From Bacteroidales bacterium (GTDB lineage: Bacteria; Bacteroidota; Bacteroidia; Bacteroidales; JAGOPY01), in NCBI GenBank assembly GCA_023229505.1, contig JALNZD010000016.1, positions 10,700 to 74,699 on the forward strand: a stretch of 64,000 nt of DNA, read 5' to 3'. The notes beneath the pieces are model-generated. The model was given only the letters and a program-made list of their open reading frames with translations, was not told the DNA's origin and searched no databases. The position numbers and the translations under genes are program-made. Shown piece by piece: positions 29,809-38,609 of this stretch (positions are counted from its first letter, which is position 1; every line of letters starts with the position of its first letter).

Positions 29809-31989
29809 ATGAAAAAATTATTCTTACTTCTGATCACATCATTCCTGCTAACCCCAGGATTTATCTTCTCACAGAGTAAAGAGATAACCCTGAAAGATAT
29901 CTTCGGCAGCCGGCAATTCTATCCCAAAGGTGTTTATGGGCTTCACCCGATGAAAGACGGCAATACTTACAGCCTTCAGAAAAGTGACTCCATAAAAGTC
30001 TATAGTTATGAAAAAGGAGATTACGTGAATACACTTGCTATTGGCAAAGAGATGATCCCCGAAGGCGATACCACTCCCCTCAAGCTTTCTGATTACACTT
30101 TCAGCCAGGATGAGAAAAAATTGCTCATAGCAACCGTTACGGATTATATTTACCGTTACTCTTCTTCTTCTGAATTTTATATCTGGGATATTATCCAAAA
30201 GAAACTCAACCGCCTTTCTCATGGTGGAAAACAGCGCCTGGCTGAATTCTCACCGGAGGCCTCCAAAATTGCGTTTGTTCGTGATAATAACCTTATTGTC
30301 AGCGACCTGGTTAATAATATTGAAATGCAGGTGACCCACGATGGAAAGCAAAACGAGATCATAAATGGTACGACCGACTGGGTGTATGAAGAGGAATTCA
30401 ACATCACCAAAGGCTTCGAATGGTCACCGGATGGAAAAAAAATTGCCTTCTACCGCTTCGATGAAAGCAAGGTCCCGGAGTTTTCCATGACCGAATGGGG
30501 TGAGTTATACCCAACACAGACAAAATTCAAATATCCTAAAGCAGGAGAGGTTAACTCCCTGGTAATAGTCCAGGTATATGATGTGGCAACGCAGCAGATT
30601 ATCCAGGTTGACCTGGGCCCGGAAACCGACCAGTACATCCCACGTATCATCTGGACAAAAGATCCCGGCAAACTGATCGTCCTTAGGCTCAACCGCCTGC
30701 AAAACCAGCTCGACATCCTGCTTGCAGATGCCTCCACCGGCAAATCCGAGCTCGTCTACCGCGAAGAAAACCAATACTATATCGAGGAAAGTAATTACGA
30801 TCATTTTATCTTTATTGATAACAACCGGTACCTCATGACCAGCGAGCGGTCAGGCTATTATCACATCTATCTGAATACCCTCGACCGGTCAACTAGATTT
30901 TTTCAGCTTACTTCAGGGAACTGGGATGTGACGGACATATTTGGTTATGATGAAGCAAACGGGCTGGTCTGGTTTGATGCAGCCTCTTCTTCCCCTATCA
31001 ACCGCGAGTTATGGACTGTCGACCTGAAAGGGAACATGAAACAAGTGTCAAAAGAGGAAGGTACCCATCGGCCACAATTCAGCAGCAATTTTAAATATTA
31101 TGTCGATAATTTCTCCGATGCCAATACGCCCGCGGTTTACACTGTCAATAAACCCAACGGAAAAGTGATACGCACCATCGAAGATAACCAGGCTCTCCGG
31201 AAAACCATAGAGGATTACAACTTCAGCAAAAAGGAGTTCTTTACCTTCACTACTACTGAAGGTGTTGAGTTGCATGGATGGAAAATTCTTCCTCCCGACT
31301 TCGATCCGGATAAAAAATACCCTGTATTAATGGACGTATATGGCGGACCAGGCTATCAGACCGTCACTAATTTTTACAGTCCCGGCGATTTCACCTGGTA
31401 TCAGATGCTGGCACAGAAAGGATACATCATCGCTTCAGTGGATAACAGGGGAACGGGAGCTCGCGGCCAGGAATTCAAAAAGATGACCTACCTGCAACTG
31501 GGCAAATACGAGACTATCGACCAGATCGAAGCAGCCAGGTATTTCGCCTCACAATCTTATGTTGACACCGCCAGGATCGGCATCTGGGGCTGGAGCTACG
31601 GCGGTTTTTTGTCGACACTCTGCATCACAAAAGGGGCAGATGTTTTCAGCATGGCTATGGCGGTGGCACCCGTTACTAACTGGCGCTATTATGATAATAT
31701 CTATACCGAGCGCTTCATGCGTAAACCGCAGGATAATGCCAGCGGATACGATGACAACTCCCCTATCAACCACGTCGATAAACTCAAAGGCAAGTACCTC
31801 GTGATCCATGGAACAGGCGATGATAACGTGCATGTCCAGAACACAATGGACCTTATCTCTGCCCTGAACAAAGCCAACAAGCAATACAGCATGTTCCTGT
31901 ATCCGAATAAGAATCATGGGATTTATGGAGGAAATACAAGGATGCATCTTTATACTTTAATGACAAATTTTATCCTGGAAAACCTGTAA
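29809..31989 (+). CDS. exported dipeptidyl-peptidase IV-type serine peptidase (S9)
   Basis: The 726-residue protein has a signal peptide (MKKLFLLLITSFLLTPGFIFS), a DPP IV N-terminal beta-propeller (about 30-490) and an alpha/beta hydrolase domain. The catalytic triad is visible: Ser596 in GWSYGGF, Asp about 671-672 in GTGDDNVHVQ, His703 in NHGIYGG. The double Glu of the substrate pocket is probably in YEEEFN (about 195-200). Enzymes of this group remove Xaa-Pro dipeptides in the periplasm. I prefer the ATG at 29809 over the GTG at 29791 because it starts the signal peptide. Confidence 0.93.
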   Translation: MKKLFLLLITSFLLTPGFIFSQSKEITLKDIFGSRQFYPKGVYGLHPMKDGNTYSLQKSDSIKVYSYEKGDYVNTLAIGKEMIPEGDTTPLKLSDYTFSQDEKKLLIATVTDYIYRYSSSSEFYIWDIIQKKLNRLSHGGKQRLAEFSPEASKIAFVRDNNLIVSDLVNNIEMQVTHDGKQNEIINGTTDWVYEEEFNITKGFEWSPDGKKIAFYRFDESKVPEFSMTEWGELYPTQTKFKYPKAGEVNSLVIVQVYDVATQQIIQVDLGPETDQYIPRIIWTKDPGKLIVLRLNRLQNQLDILLADASTGKSELVYREENQYYIEESNYDHFIFIDNNRYLMTSERSGYYHIYLNTLDRSTRFFQLTSGNWDVTDIFGYDEANGLVWFDAASSSPINRELWTVDLKGNMKQVSKEEGTHRPQFSSNFKYYVDNFSDANTPAVYTVNKPNGKVIRTIEDNQALRKTIEDYNFSKKEFFTFTTTEGVELHGWKILPPDFDPDKKYPVLMDVYGGPGYQTVTNFYSPGDFTWYQMLAQKGYIIASVDNRGTGARGQEFKKMTYLQLGKYETIDQIEAARYFASQSYVDTARIGIWGWSYGGFLSTLCITKGADVFSMAMAVAPVTNWRYYDNIYTERFMRKPQDNASGYDDNSPINHVDKLKGKYLVIHGTGDDNVHVQNTMDLISALNKANKQYSMFLYPNKNHGIYGGNTRMHLYTLMTNFILENL

Positions 31990-31994
31990 ACTGA

Positions 31995-32043
31995 AAATAA
32001 TTAAAAATTAAAAATTAAAAATTAAAAATTATTGCTAATTTTG
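31995..32043 (+). promoter_or_regulatory. AATTAAA repeat with -7 box before rpsU
   Basis: Five TTAAAAA units (31995-32030) are followed by TAATTTTG (32036-32043), a good TAnnTTTG -7 box, 52 bases before the rpsU start. No TTTG -33 box is at the right distance; the AT-rich repeat lies there. Confidence 0.5.
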
Positions 32044-32094
32044 CACTCCTAAATTTTATTAGTAATAACCTTTTAAAGAAAGCGGGAAAATCGT

Positions 32095-32289
32095 ATGATT
32101 ATCGTTCCGGTAAAAGAAGGCGAAAGCATTGACAGGGCCTTGAAAAAATACAAGAGAAAATTTGAGAAAACTGGCGTTATAAAAGAATTACGCGATCGCC
32201 AACAATTCACCAAACCCTCCATTATTAAGCGCAAACAACGGTTGAAAGCTATTTACATCCAACAATTAAGAGAAGCACTGGATCAATAA
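32095..32289 (+). CDS. rpsU: 30S ribosomal protein S21
   Basis: This 64-residue basic protein matches bacterial S21 over its whole length (MIIVPVKEGESIDRALKKYK, then RDRQQFTKPSIIKRKQ). S21 binds the 30S platform near the anti-Shine-Dalgarno region; in Bacteroidota it is part of the structure that hides that sequence, in line with the scarcity of Shine-Dalgarno sites here. It heads the rpsU-xerC-hpf group. Confidence 0.95.
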   Translation: MIIVPVKEGESIDRALKKYKRKFEKTGVIKELRDRQQFTKPSIIKRKQRLKAIYIQQLREALDQ

Positions 32290-32385
32290 TTTTCATTTTT
32301 TTTGATATTTTTCTTAAGAAGAAATTTTATTTCAGATATTTTATTATTATATTTGGATTAAAGTTTCTTCTTATTTTTTTGGTGG

Positions 32386-33273
32386 ATGACGAAGGATCGG
32401 TTTCTTGACTATATAACTTACGAAAAGCGCTATTCTCAACACACTATTGTTGCTTACCAGACTGACCTGGAGCAGTTTTTCACTTTTCTGACCAACCAGT
32501 ATAATATTTCTGACATTAATAATGTAAACCACCAGATCATCCGGTCGTGGGTCGTCAGCCTGATGGAAAGTGGCAATACAGCCAGAACCGTCAACCGGAA
32601 AATAACCACCTTAAAATCTTACTTCAAATTTCTTGTCAAAGAAGAATCAATACAGGAAAACCCCATGAACCGGGTGGTTGCTCCGAAGACTTCCCAAAGG
32701 CTGCCGGTTTTCGTGGAGCAGGAAAGCATGAACATACTTTTTGAAGAAGTTGATTTTGGCGAAGGTTACCCAGCCATCCGTGACCGGTTGATCATGGAAC
32801 TGTTTTACGCAACCGGGATGCGGTTATCTGAACTGATCAACCTGAAAGATGCAGACATTGACCTGTATAAAAATGTACTTAAAGTTACGGGCAAGCGCAA
32901 TAAACAGCGGATAATCCCGTTCTCTGCTAATCTGGTCAATATGCTCCGTGAATACCTTGAAATGAAGAGAAAGACATTCCCGGTGAACGAGCAGGACACT
33001 CACCTTTTCCTGACAAATAAAGGTGAAAAGCTCTACCCCAAAATGGTTTATCGCATGGTGCACCATTACCTCAACCTGGTTACCACAATCAGCAAGCGCA
33101 GTCCGCATGTGATCCGTCATACTTTTGCCACGCACATGCTGAATAACGGTGCCGACCTCAATGCCATCAAAGAAATCCTGGGTCATGCCAACCTTGCGGC
33201 AACCCAGGTCTATACCCATAATACGATTGAAAAGCTTAAATCAATATATAAACAGGCCCATCCCAGGGCTTAA
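32386..33273 (+). CDS. xerC: tyrosine recombinase XerC-type
   Basis: This 295-residue site-specific recombinase has the N-terminal SAM-like DNA-binding domain and the catalytic domain with Arg in ATGMRLSEL, HxxR in HVIRHTFATHML, His in LGHANLAATQ and the nucleophile Tyr in QVYTH. With XerD it resolves chromosome dimers at dif. Assignment as XerC and not XerD rests on its place between rpsU and hpf, usual in Bacteroidota, and on the second Xer gene at 62933. Confidence 0.88.
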   Translation: MTKDRFLDYITYEKRYSQHTIVAYQTDLEQFFTFLTNQYNISDINNVNHQIIRSWVVSLMESGNTARTVNRKITTLKSYFKFLVKEESIQENPMNRVVAPKTSQRLPVFVEQESMNILFEEVDFGEGYPAIRDRLIMELFYATGMRLSELINLKDADIDLYKNVLKVTGKRNKQRIIPFSANLVNMLREYLEMKRKTFPVNEQDTHLFLTNKGEKLYPKMVYRMVHHYLNLVTTISKRSPHVIRHTFATHMLNNGADLNAIKEILGHANLAATQVYTHNTIEKLKSIYKQAHPRA

Positions 33274-33295
33274 CCTAAATATGGAGGATTTACTT

Positions 33296-33598
33296 ATGAG
33301 ATTAAACATCAATGCTGTTCATTTCAAGGCTGACAAGAAACTTATCGCCTTTATCAAGGAGAAGATGGAAAAGATCACCCAGGTATTCGAAGGGGTAATC
33401 GACACAGAGGTATCGCTTAAAGTCGAAAATTCGGATATGCGGGAGAATAAGATTACGGAGATCCTGGTAACTATACCAGGGAATAATTTCTATGTTAAAA
33501 AACAAAGTGCAACATTCGAAGAGTCTGCAGATGAAGCTGTTGAAGCGCTGAGACGGCAGTTAAAGAAATATAAGGAAAAGGTAAGGGGTAATCACTAA
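33296..33598 (+). CDS. hpf: ribosome hibernation promoting factor, short type
   Basis: This 100-residue protein has the HPF/RaiA fold: MRLNINAVHFKADKKLIAFI at the start and ATFEESADEAVEALRRQLKK at the end. It binds the 30S decoding site of idle ribosomes. I take the ATG at 33296, preceded by GGAGG at a suitable distance (33284-33288), a rare Shine-Dalgarno in this window; the ATG at 33281 would add five residues. Confidence 0.9.
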   Translation: MRLNINAVHFKADKKLIAFIKEKMEKITQVFEGVIDTEVSLKVENSDMRENKITEILVTIPGNNFYVKKQSATFEESADEAVEALRRQLKKYKEKVRGNH

Positions 33599-33627
33599 AT
33601 ATATTTATCATGATTTAGAAACTTTCT

Positions 33628-33658
33628 TTTGTTAATTCAACAATAATGTCTATTTTTG
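33628..33658 (+). promoter_or_regulatory. promoter of the tRNA-tuf operon
   Basis: TTTG (33628-33631), 19 bases, then TATTTTTG (33651-33658): an exact fit to the Bacteroidota TTTG-N19-TAnnTTTG promoter. It precedes tRNA-Thr by 45 bases. Its last base is the first base of the terminator stem described next. Confidence 0.8.
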
Positions 33659-33687
33659 CAGACCTTTTTCGAAAGGTCTGCTTTTTT
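33658..33687 (+). terminator. intrinsic terminator after hpf, overlapping a promoter
   Basis: GCAGACCTTT (33658-33667), loop TTCG, AAAGGTCTGC (33672-33681) and then TTTTTT. A perfect ten-pair stem with a UUCG tetraloop and a U-tract is a strong Rho-independent terminator for the rpsU-xerC-hpf transcript. Confidence 0.88.
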
Positions 33688-33703
33688 ATGTTCTTTGCAT
33701 AAT

Positions 33704-33777
33704 GCCGATGTAGCTCAGCTGGCCAGAGCAGCTGATTTGTAATCAGCCGGTCGGCGGTTCGAATCCGTCCATCGGCT
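33704..33777 (+). tRNA. tRNA-Thr (TGT)
   Basis: The cloverleaf is complete: acceptor GCCGATG/CATCGGC, anticodon stem GCTGA/TCAGC with loop TTTGTAA (anticodon TGT), T arm GGCGGTTCGAATCCGTC. CCA is not encoded. It is first in a run of four tRNAs before tuf. Confidence 0.94.
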
Positions 33778-33807
33778 CAAATTGAGAACAAATCAGAGCA
33801 CTTTAAT

Positions 33808-33892
33808 GGGGAGATTCCAGAGCGGTCAAATGGGGCAGACTGTAAATCTGTTGGCTACGCCTTCGGAGGTTCGAATCCTCCTCTCCCCACCA
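33808..33892 (+). tRNA. tRNA-Tyr (GTA)
   Basis: Acceptor GGGGAGA/TCTCCCC, anticodon loop CTGTAAA (GTA), and the long variable arm of class II tRNAs (TTGGCTACGCCTTC) identify tRNA-Tyr. ACCA follows the acceptor stem, so CCA is encoded. Confidence 0.94.
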
Positions 33893-33896
33893 CCTC

Positions 33897-33969
33897 GCGG
33901 AAGTAGCTCATTTGGTAGAGCGACAGCCTTCCAAGCTGTAGGTAGCGGGTTCGAGACCCGTCTTCCGCT
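33897..33969 (+). tRNA. tRNA-Gly (TCC)
   Basis: Acceptor GCGGAAG/CTTCCGC, anticodon stem ACAGC/GCTGT with loop CTTCCAA (anticodon TCC), and T arm GCGGGTTCGAGACCCGT. It starts four bases after the tRNA-Tyr CCA end. Confidence 0.94.
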
Positions 33970-33974
33970 CCCAG

Positions 33975-34046
33975 GCCTTTGTAGCTCAGGGGTAGAGCAC
34001 TTCCTTGGTAAGGAAGGGGTCATGAGTTCAATTCTCATCAAAGGCT
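33975..34046 (+). tRNA. tRNA-Thr (GGT)
   Basis: Acceptor GCCTTTG/CAAAGGC, anticodon stem CTTCC/GGAAG with loop TTGGTAA (anticodon GGT), and T arm with GTTCAATTC. It is the last tRNA before tuf. Confidence 0.93.
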
Positions 34047-34100
34047 CTTAAATAATTTATAGTAAATAAATAACTTTTTAATTTTTAAATATTATTCGAT

Positions 34101-35288
34101 ATGGCTAAAGAAACCTTTCAACGTACTAAACCGCACGTGAATATCGGCACGATTGGTCACGTTGACCATGGAAAGACCACCCTTACTGCAGCCATCACCC
34201 TGAACTTGCAGGATAAAGGTCTTGCCACTTTTAAATCGTTCGATGAAATTGATAATGCCCCTGAAGAAAAAGCCAGAGGTATAACGATCAACACGGCTCA
34301 CATAGAATACGAAACTGTTAACCGTCATTACGCTCACGTTGACTGTCCGGGCCACGCCGACTATGTTAAGAACATGGTTACCGGTGCTGCCCAGATGGAT
34401 GGCGCTATCCTTGTGGTGGCTGCTACTGATGGTCCAATGCCCCAGACGCGTGAGCATATTCTTCTCGCACGCCAGGTAGGTGTTCCCAAGATCGTTGTAT
34501 TCATGAGCAAGGTGGATATGGTTGATGACGAAGAACTTATCGACCTGGTAGATATGGAAATCCGTGAACTTCTCACCTTCTACGGGTTTGATGGCGATAA
34601 TACGCCTGTGATCCGCGGATCAGCCCTGGGTGCTTTGAATAAAGAGCCTAAATGGATTGAAAAGATCTGGGAACTGATGGAAGCATGTGACACATGGATC
34701 CCGCTGCCAAAGCGTGATATTGACAAGCCTTTCCTGATGCCTGTTGAAGACGTGTTCTCCATCACGGGCCGCGGCACCGTCGCTACCGGAAGGATTGAAC
34801 AAGGTGTTATTAAAGTCGGTGAAGCAGTAGAAATTATCGGTCTCGGCGCTGAAAAACTAAAATCAGTCGTTACCGGTGTCGAAATGTTCCGCAAAATCCT
34901 TGACCGCGGTGAAGCCGGTGACAATGCCGGTCTGCTGCTCAGAGGTATTGACAAGGATTCAGTTCGTCGTGGCCAGGTTATTGCTGCCCCGGGTTCCATT
35001 ACTCCTCATACCCACTTTAAAGCTCAGGTGTATATCCTGAAAAAAGAAGAAGGTGGACGTCATACGCCGTTCCACGATAAATATCGTCCTCAGTTCTACT
35101 TCAGGACTACAGACGTTACAGGTGAGATCCAACTGCCGGAGGGTGTTGAAATGATCATGCCAGGCGATAACCTTGCCATCACCGTGAAACTGATTCACGA
35201 AGTGGCTATGGATAAAGGTTTACGCTTTGCCATCCGTGAAGGTGGAAGGACAGTTGGCGCAGGACAGGTAATTGAAATAATTGCATAA
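34101..35288 (+). CDS. tuf: translation elongation factor Tu
   Basis: This 395-residue GTPase brings aminoacyl-tRNA to the ribosome. All motifs are present: P-loop GHVDHGKTT, switch I with RGITINTAH, DCPGHADYVKN, and the following two beta-barrel domains ending in VGAGQVIEIIA. It lies in the tRNA(4)-tuf-tRNA-Trp-secE-nusG order. A segment around residue 184 (LNKEPKWIEKIWELMEACD) is the usual Bacteroidota sequence. Confidence 0.98.
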   Translation: MAKETFQRTKPHVNIGTIGHVDHGKTTLTAAITLNLQDKGLATFKSFDEIDNAPEEKARGITINTAHIEYETVNRHYAHVDCPGHADYVKNMVTGAAQMDGAILVVAATDGPMPQTREHILLARQVGVPKIVVFMSKVDMVDDEELIDLVDMEIRELLTFYGFDGDNTPVIRGSALGALNKEPKWIEKIWELMEACDTWIPLPKRDIDKPFLMPVEDVFSITGRGTVATGRIEQGVIKVGEAVEIIGLGAEKLKSVVTGVEMFRKILDRGEAGDNAGLLLRGIDKDSVRRGQVIAAPGSITPHTHFKAQVYILKKEEGGRHTPFHDKYRPQFYFRTTDVTGEIQLPEGVEMIMPGDNLAITVKLIHEVAMDKGLRFAIREGGRTVGAGQVIEIIA

Positions 35289-35349
35289 TTGGTAGGTTAA
35301 TTTCCCGGCCATGCGAATATTTGACCGGGATCGAACCTGCTTTGAGCTT

Positions 35350-35422
35350 ACGGGTGTAGCTCAATTGGCAGAGTAGTGGTCTCCAAAACCATTGGTTGTA
35401 GGTTCGAGTCCTACCACCCGTG
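35350..35422 (+). tRNA. tRNA-Trp (CCA)
   Basis: Acceptor ACGGGTG/CACCCGT, anticodon loop CTCCAAA (anticodon CCA), T arm TAGGTTCGAGTCCTA, discriminator G. It sits between tuf and secE, as in most Bacteroidota. Upstream, TCCCGG...CCGGGA at about 35300-35327 can pair and may help tRNA processing. Confidence 0.95.
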
Positions 35423-35439
35423 CAAAACGCATAAGTTAA

Positions 35440-35634
35440 ATGGCAAATAAAATCCAGGCGTACCTTAAAGAAAGTTACGACGAACTTAAACACAAAACCT
35501 CCTGGCCTACATGGAGTGAGCTGCAAAGTAGTGCTATTGTGGTATCTGTTGCTTCCCTGATAATCGCTTTAGTCGTTTATTTGATGGATATCTCATTGAG
35601 AACATTATTGACCCAGTTTTATAAACTGTTTTAA
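35440..35634 (+). CDS. secE: preprotein translocase subunit SecE
   Basis: A 64-residue single-span SecE: an amphipathic helix with KTSWPTWSEL, then one transmembrane helix (about 31-50) and a short tail. It clamps SecY in the inner-membrane translocon. It starts 17 bases after tRNA-Trp and precedes nusG. Confidence 0.95.
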   Translation: MANKIQAYLKESYDELKHKTSWPTWSELQSSAIVVSVASLIIALVVYLMDISLRTLLTQFYKLF

Positions 35635-35701
35635 TAATGATAGTACTACTGAATTTTAATTTAACCTGAATAATTTAATTTTTTCATCCTAAGGGATAAG
35701 T

Positions 35702-36244
35702 ATGGGCGAACAGGTCAAAAAGTGGTATGTAGTACGGGCAGTAAGCGGTAAGGAAAAAAAGGTGAAAGAGTATATCGAGAGCGAGATCAACCGCCTTGGA
35801 TTACAGGATTTCCTTTCGCAGGTGCTCATCCCTACTGAAAAAGTTTACCAGGTAAGGAAAGGAAAGAAAATCAGCAAAGAAAGGAATTATTTTCCCGGAT
35901 ATGTGCTGATCGAAGCTGCCCTGGTGGGCGAATTAACGCACATCATCCGGAATATCCCTAATGTTCTGGGATTTCTGGGGACAGGCAATGAGCCGAGCCC
36001 AATGCGCGCCAGCGAAGTCAAACGTATCCTCGGAAAAGTGGATGAGTTGGCCGAGCAGAGCGAAGGCATCAATGTTCCTTTCATCGTGGGTGAAACCGTT
36101 AAGGTGGTCGATGGCCCTTTCAACAGTTTTTCCGGTGTGATCGAAGAGATCAACGAGGAAAAAAAGAAACTGAAGGTAATGGTCAAGATCTTCGGACGGA
36201 AAACCCCGCTGGAACTGACTTTCATGCAGGTGGAAAAAGAATGA
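35702..36244 (+). CDS. nusG: transcription elongation/termination factor NusG
   Basis: This 180-residue protein has the NGN domain (WYVVRAVSGKEKKVKEYIES; FPGYVLIEAAL) and a C-terminal KOW domain (VGETVKVVDGPFNSFSGVIE). It binds RNA polymerase clamp and links it to the ribosome or Rho. It is followed by rplK. Confidence 0.96.
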   Translation: MGEQVKKWYVVRAVSGKEKKVKEYIESEINRLGLQDFLSQVLIPTEKVYQVRKGKKISKERNYFPGYVLIEAALVGELTHIIRNIPNVLGFLGTGNEPSPMRASEVKRILGKVDELAEQSEGINVPFIVGETVKVVDGPFNSFSGVIEEINEEKKKLKVMVKIFGRKTPLELTFMQVEKE

Positions 36245-36289
36245 CACAGGTTATCCTTTAATTAATTAACATTTCAATCTTTTAATAGC

Positions 36290-36736
36290 ATGGCAAAAGA
36301 AGTTGCTGGAATGATCAAACTGCAAATCAAAGGGGCAGCTGCTAACCCTTCTCCCCCGGTTGGTCCTGCACTTGGTTCAAAAGGCGTGAACATCATGGAG
36401 TTTTGTAAACAGTTCAACGCCCGTACCCAGGATCAGCCCGGGAAATTACTCCCGGTGATTATCACGGTGTACAGGGATAAGAGCTTTGATTTCGTGATCA
36501 AACACCCCCCTGTTGCAGTGCAGTTGATGGAAATGGCCAAAGTCACCAAAGGATCAGCCGAATCAAACCGCACAAAGATTGGATCGGTAACCTGGGACCA
36601 GGTCAAGATAATTGCCGAAGATAAAATGGTGGACTTGAATTGTTTTACGATCGAATCAGCTATGACGATGGTTGCTGGCACTGCCAGAAGCATGGGCCTC
36701 ACCATTAAAGGCGATTCACCGGTCTCTGAGCAATAA
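36290..36736 (+). CDS. rplK: 50S ribosomal protein L11
   Basis: This 148-residue protein matches L11 over its full length, with the proline-rich PSPPVGPALGSKGVNIMEFC near the start. It forms the GTPase-associated centre of the 50S subunit with 23S rRNA. Confidence 0.97.
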   Translation: MAKEVAGMIKLQIKGAAANPSPPVGPALGSKGVNIMEFCKQFNARTQDQPGKLLPVIITVYRDKSFDFVIKHPPVAVQLMEMAKVTKGSAESNRTKIGSVTWDQVKIIAEDKMVDLNCFTIESAMTMVAGTARSMGLTIKGDSPVSEQ

Positions 36737-36782
36737 ACGGGTATATCATTATTCGTGAATTTAACATTAACGAAGTAAAACA

Positions 36783-37481
36783 ATGGCTAAACTAACCAAA
36801 AAACAAAAGGAATCCCTGACGAAGTTTGATAAGGCGAAATCCTACGGGCTAAATGAAGCAGTAGAGGTTGTGAAAGGGATTACTTATACAAGCTTTGATG
36901 CTTCCGTTGACCTCGATGTCCGGTTGGGCGTTGATCCTCGAAAGGCTAACCAGATGGTTCGCGGTATCGTTACCCTGCCCCATGGCACCGGTAAAACGGT
37001 TCGCGTTCTGGCTCTCGTTACGCCCGACAAGGAAGAGGAAGCCATAGCAGCTGGTGCTGATTTTGTCGGACTTGAGGATTACATTGATAAAATCAAGCAA
37101 GGTTGGACCGACATTGATGTCGTGATAACAATGCCTCAGGTAATGCCTAAAATAGGCCCCCTTGGAAAGATCCTCGGCCCCCGCGGTCTCATGCCTAATC
37201 CTAAAACAGGTACGGTAACAATCGACGTGGCCAAGGCAATCAAGGAAGTGAAAGCAGGTAAAATCGACTTTAAAGTCGATAAATATGGCATCATCCATGC
37301 CTCTATCGGAAAAGTGTCCTTCGAAAATGAACAACTCGTGGATAACGCGAGAGAATTACTGCAGACGATTCTTAAACTGAAACCGACTGCAGCCAAAGGA
37401 ACCTATATGAAGAGCGTGTATATGTCAAGTACGATGAGCCCGGGAATTCAAATCGAGCCCAAATCCTTAACAACAGTGTAA
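36783..37481 (+). CDS. rplA: 50S ribosomal protein L1
   Basis: This 232-residue protein has the L1 signature MPKIGPLGKILGPRGLMPNP. It forms the mobile L1 stalk at the E site and in many bacteria represses its own operon; no clear L1-binding leader is seen here. Confidence 0.97.
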   Translation: MAKLTKKQKESLTKFDKAKSYGLNEAVEVVKGITYTSFDASVDLDVRLGVDPRKANQMVRGIVTLPHGTGKTVRVLALVTPDKEEEAIAAGADFVGLEDYIDKIKQGWTDIDVVITMPQVMPKIGPLGKILGPRGLMPNPKTGTVTIDVAKAIKEVKAGKIDFKVDKYGIIHASIGKVSFENEQLVDNARELLQTILKLKPTAAKGTYMKSVYMSSTMSPGIQIEPKSLTTV

Positions 37482-37507
37482 TAACCAAAATTAAGCAAGA
37501 CAGAGTC

Positions 37508-38029
37508 ATGACAAGAGAAGAAAAAGATCAAATGATCGACTCATTGGCGGAAACACTGAAGAGTAGTAATACAGTCTATCTCACAGATATTTCAAAACTG
37601 AATTCAAGCAACTCCACCAGGTTGCGCTCGCTTTGCTTTAAAAGAAATGTGACGCTACAGGTGGTGAAGAATACTTTGCTTAAGAAAGCTATGGAAAAGT
37701 CTGAAAAAAACTTTGAAGGTCTTTTCGGAATTTTACATGGTCCTACATCCTTGATGATATCTGATTCGGGCAATGTCCCGGCAAAACTAATCAAAGAGTT
37801 CAGAAAGACCTCTGACAAACCCATTCTGAAAGGTGCTTATGTGCAAGAGATGGTGTTTGTTGGTGATGATCAGCTGGATTTATTGATGGCGCTCAAATCG
37901 AAAAATGAACTGATCGCCGATGTCTTGGCATTACTTCAGTCACCCGTTAAAAATGTTATTTCCGGCCTGCAATCAGGCGGCCATAAGCTTTCAGGTATCC
38001 TGAAAACTTTATCGGAAAAGGAAGCATAA
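37508..38029 (+). CDS. rplJ: 50S ribosomal protein L10
   Basis: This 173-residue protein is L10: rRNA-binding N-terminus (LRSLCFKRNVTLQVVKNTLL) and the C-terminal helix that carries L7/L12 dimers. It begins 26 bases after rplA. Confidence 0.96.
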   Translation: MTREEKDQMIDSLAETLKSSNTVYLTDISKLNSSNSTRLRSLCFKRNVTLQVVKNTLLKKAMEKSEKNFEGLFGILHGPTSLMISDSGNVPAKLIKEFRKTSDKPILKGAYVQEMVFVGDDQLDLLMALKSKNELIADVLALLQSPVKNVISGLQSGGHKLSGILKTLSEKEA

Positions 38030-38082
38030 CAAAACAGAATTATTTAAAATTAAAATTGTAAACGTTTAAAAAATAATAAAAA

Positions 38083-38466
38083 ATGGCAGATTTAAAAGCT
38101 TTCGCAGAAAAGTTGGTAAACTTAACCGTAAAAGAAGTCAACGATTTAGCACAGATCCTCAAAGAAGAATATGGAATTGAACCGGCCGCAGCAGCCGCAG
38201 TGATTGCAGCACCGGGAGCAGCAACGGGCGGCGAAGCCGTTGTCGCTGAAGAAAAGACCACCTTCGATGTGATCCTGAAACATGCAGGACAAGCCAAGCT
38301 TGGCGTTGTTAAACTCGTGAAGGAATTGACCAGCCTTGGTCTCAAGGAATCCAAAGAACTTGTTGATGCAGCTCCCAAGGCCATCAAAGAAGGAGTCTCC
38401 AGGGATGAGGCTGAAGCACTGAAGAAACAGCTTGAAGAAGCTGGCGCAGAAGTTGAAGTTAAGTAG
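38083..38466 (+). CDS. rplL: 50S ribosomal protein L7/L12
   Basis: This 127-residue acidic protein has the dimerisation N-terminus, an Ala-rich hinge (about 31-55) and the factor-binding C-domain (TTFDVILKHAGQAKLGVVK). It recruits translation GTPases. Confidence 0.97.
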   Translation: MADLKAFAEKLVNLTVKEVNDLAQILKEEYGIEPAAAAAVIAAPGAATGGEAVVAEEKTTFDVILKHAGQAKLGVVKLVKELTSLGLKESKELVDAAPKAIKEGVSRDEAEALKKQLEEAGAEVEVK

Positions 38467-38478
38467 ATCTGATGAACA

Positions 38479-38540
38479 GGCTAAAAATATTTAGCCGTTC
38501 TATTATCGGGCCTGGTTCCGCTTTTGGCGGATCAGGCTCG
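38479..38540 (+). other. two hairpins between rplL and rpoB
   Basis: GGCTAAA-AATA-TTTAGCC (38479-38496) is a perfect seven-pair hairpin. A second, at about 38509-38538, pairs GCCTGGTTCCGC with GCGGATCAGGC. Neither is followed by a long T-run, so RNA processing or partial attenuation is more likely than full termination, as in the rplL-rpoB gap of enterobacteria. Confidence 0.6.
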
Positions 38541-38609
38541 TCCCCTTTAACATCATCTATCAATTCTTAATGTGCTAAACCGCCCCAACTGGGCATAAAA
38601 CATAAAACC

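Noticed and set aside
32386..33273. XerC-like gene as an integrase of a mobile island
   Set aside because: It lies in the conserved rpsU-xerC-hpf order and has chromosomal Xer sequence features.
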